From the NCBI GenBank assembly GCA_020073705.1, contig JAIQES010000013.1:16677-80676 (forward strand): a DNA stretch of 64,000 nt. Direction: 5' to 3'. This stretch comes from Terriglobia bacterium. GTDB taxonomy: Bacteria; Acidobacteriota; Terriglobia; Acidiferrales; UBA7541. Positions 63,152 to 64,000 of this stretch are shown in pieces. Position 1 is the stretch's first letter, and every line of letters begins with the position of its first letter. The notes beneath the pieces are model-generated. The model had not been told where the DNA came from. It saw only the letters and a list, made by a program, of their open reading frames with translations, and did no database searches. The position numbers and the translations under genes are program-made.

Positions 63152-63520
63152 TTACGTGGTTTGGTGATACGCGTTGACCCATCCCTGCAGCCCATTGAGG
63201 TGACGCCTCTCGGTTTCGAGTTGCATCTTGCGAGCCAGCATGACGCAGCGAACTTTCTCGAGCGCGGTTTGAAGAGCGCGGAGATTATTGACGTATTCCG
63301 CGACTTCGTTTCGCAGGCCAGCGTCGAGTGTTTCGGACCGGGATGCGTCGCCAACTTCAGGAGCGAGGGTCGAAAGATGTCGCGACAAGGATTGCAAATC
63401 GCCCTCGCTGATCGTTGAGGTTCCGGTCATTAAACCTTCCGCCCTGCGCAGGAAGTCGCGCAACTCCTGGTTGGCGGCCAGAAAACGTTCATGCTTGTTG
63501 CGTTCCATCAGGCGCTCCAT
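63152..63520 (-). CDS. FliT-like hypothetical flagellar protein
   Basis: 122 aa, helical and charged: NKHERFLAANQELRDFLRRA, then LRNEVAEYVNNLRALQTALE, ending KVRCVMLARKMQLETERRHL. The overall layout suggests a small export chaperone such as FliT, but no signature is firm. It overlaps fliS by 13 nt on the same strand, so the two are likely co-translated. Confidence 0.6.
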   Translation of the reverse strand: MERLMERNKHERFLAANQELRDFLRRAEGLMTGTSTISEGDLQSLSRHLSTLAPEVGDASRSETLDAGLRNEVAEYVNNLRALQTALEKVRCVMLARKMQLETERRHLNGLQGWVNAYHQTT

Positions 63521-63990
63521 TGAAGCTGAGGTGTTTCGATGTCATCGTTTACAGCGCTCACGGCGTGCGTTCCGCTCGAGTCGCCAGGCCGATCGGTTGC
63601 CGGCGCCTGTGTCTTGTCCACTGGTGACTGTTGCTCCGCTTGATACCATGCCTGCCGCAACCCGCCGTATAGATCAATGAGTTCTTCCAGGGATTCGGGT
63701 GTAGCCCGAATATTTGCCTGCACAATCATGCCGCGGGTCACGTCATAGAACTGTGCAAATTGTTTCGCGGCTTCTCCGCCGCGCTCGTGATCCAATACGT
63801 ATTGCAAGTGCCCGATCACGGTGAGGGCATGATTGAGCTCAAAGACGCGGGTTTCCACATCCCCGGCTTGAAGCGCTGCGAGCGCTCGCACGAAGTCCCG
63901 CAGAATGGTGTCGTAGAGCGAGAGAACCTGGCCGATGGGCACCTGTTGCCCGGTCACCTCTTCTTCGCCGGACAAGCGCTCCAGGCGCAA
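63508..63990 (-). CDS. fliS: flagellin chaperone FliS (5' end may lie beyond the window)
   Basis: FliS core: IGQVLSLYDTILRDFVRALA, then ELNHALTVIGHLQYVLDHER and GGEAAKQFAQFYDVTRGMIV. It prevents early polymerisation of flagellin in the cytoplasm. The C-terminal extension (about 30 aa) is Gln/Asp-rich. TTG at 63990 is the first possible start; the frame stays open to the window edge, so the true start may be upstream. Flagellin and fliD are expected to follow further right. Confidence 0.82.
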   Translation of the reverse strand: MRLERLSGEEEVTGQQVPIGQVLSLYDTILRDFVRALAALQAGDVETRVFELNHALTVIGHLQYVLDHERGGEAAKQFAQFYDVTRGMIVQANIRATPESLEELIDLYGGLRQAWYQAEQQSPVDKTQAPATDRPGDSSGTHAVSAVNDDIETPQLQWSA

Positions 63991-64000
63991 GCAGCCGAGC

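Overview
The window reads as a chromosomal segment from a GC-rich, flagellated Gram-negative bacterium, most likely an Acidobacteriota (Terriglobia-like) genome. This placement is an inference. It rests on the mix of families (SYLF-domain protein, S13 PBP4, MglA-type GTPase, lone BMC shell protein beside a class II aldolase, several small proteins of the kind seen in that phylum) and on L-ring and P-ring genes, which imply an outer membrane. No marker such as 16S rRNA is present to prove it.

Region 1 (1-10.4 kb) is mostly minus-strand housekeeping: a LOG-family nucleotide hydrolase, mutS2, dnaG, gatC and gatA, ending in two broken genes (a DinB-family gene with an internal deletion, and a small gene that seems to carry a one-base frameshift). 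A REP/REPIN-like inverted repeat lies between gatC and dnaG. An S13 D-Ala-D-Ala carboxypeptidase and a SYLF protein diverge at 9.5 kb.

Region 2 (10.5-22 kb) holds a Cys-rich unknown protein, a decayed radical-SAM gene, a receiver-like protein without the phosphorylatable Asp, folK, ruvB and ruvA, a BMC shell protein with a class II aldolase carrying a probable encapsulation tail, glutamate dehydrogenase, a YvcK/CofD-type protein, a TPR protein, a membrane cytochrome c, an MglA-like GTPase and a GGDEF diguanylate cyclase.

Region 3 (22-28.5 kb) is accessory: an 86-bp MITE-like element, a complete IS with a DDE transposase, a TPR gene and a CBS gene surrounded by a diverged 39-nt repeat, an unknown protein, a repeat protein with a natural six-His run, and an OmpR-type regulator.

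Region 4 (28.7-64 kb) is one large flagellar cluster. It opens with three regulators (a sigma54 activator lacking its DNA-binding domain, a cytoplasmic histidine kinase, and an NtrC-type regulator with DNA-binding domain). It continues as flgB-flgC-fliE-fliF-fliG-fliH-fliI-fliJ-fliK-flgD-flgE, fliL-fliN-fliO-fliP-fliQ-fliR-flhB-flhA-fliA-fliM-fliN/Y, a solitary MshEN-domain protein, an HDOD protein, cheY, cheX, flgF-flgG-flgA-flgH-flgI-flgJ, flgM, a 60-aa protein, flgN-flgK-flgL. Two minus-strand genes (a FliT-like unknown and fliS) follow at the right edge. Many genes overlap by ATGA, so translation is probably coupled. Three perfectly spaced FliA (sigma28) promoters are visible, two in tandem before flgM and one before the HDOD gene. 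This fits a hierarchy: sigma54 regulators, then hook-basal body and FliA, then FlgM-controlled late genes. Flagellin, fliD, motAB, flhF, flhG and a chemotaxis kinase are not in the window.
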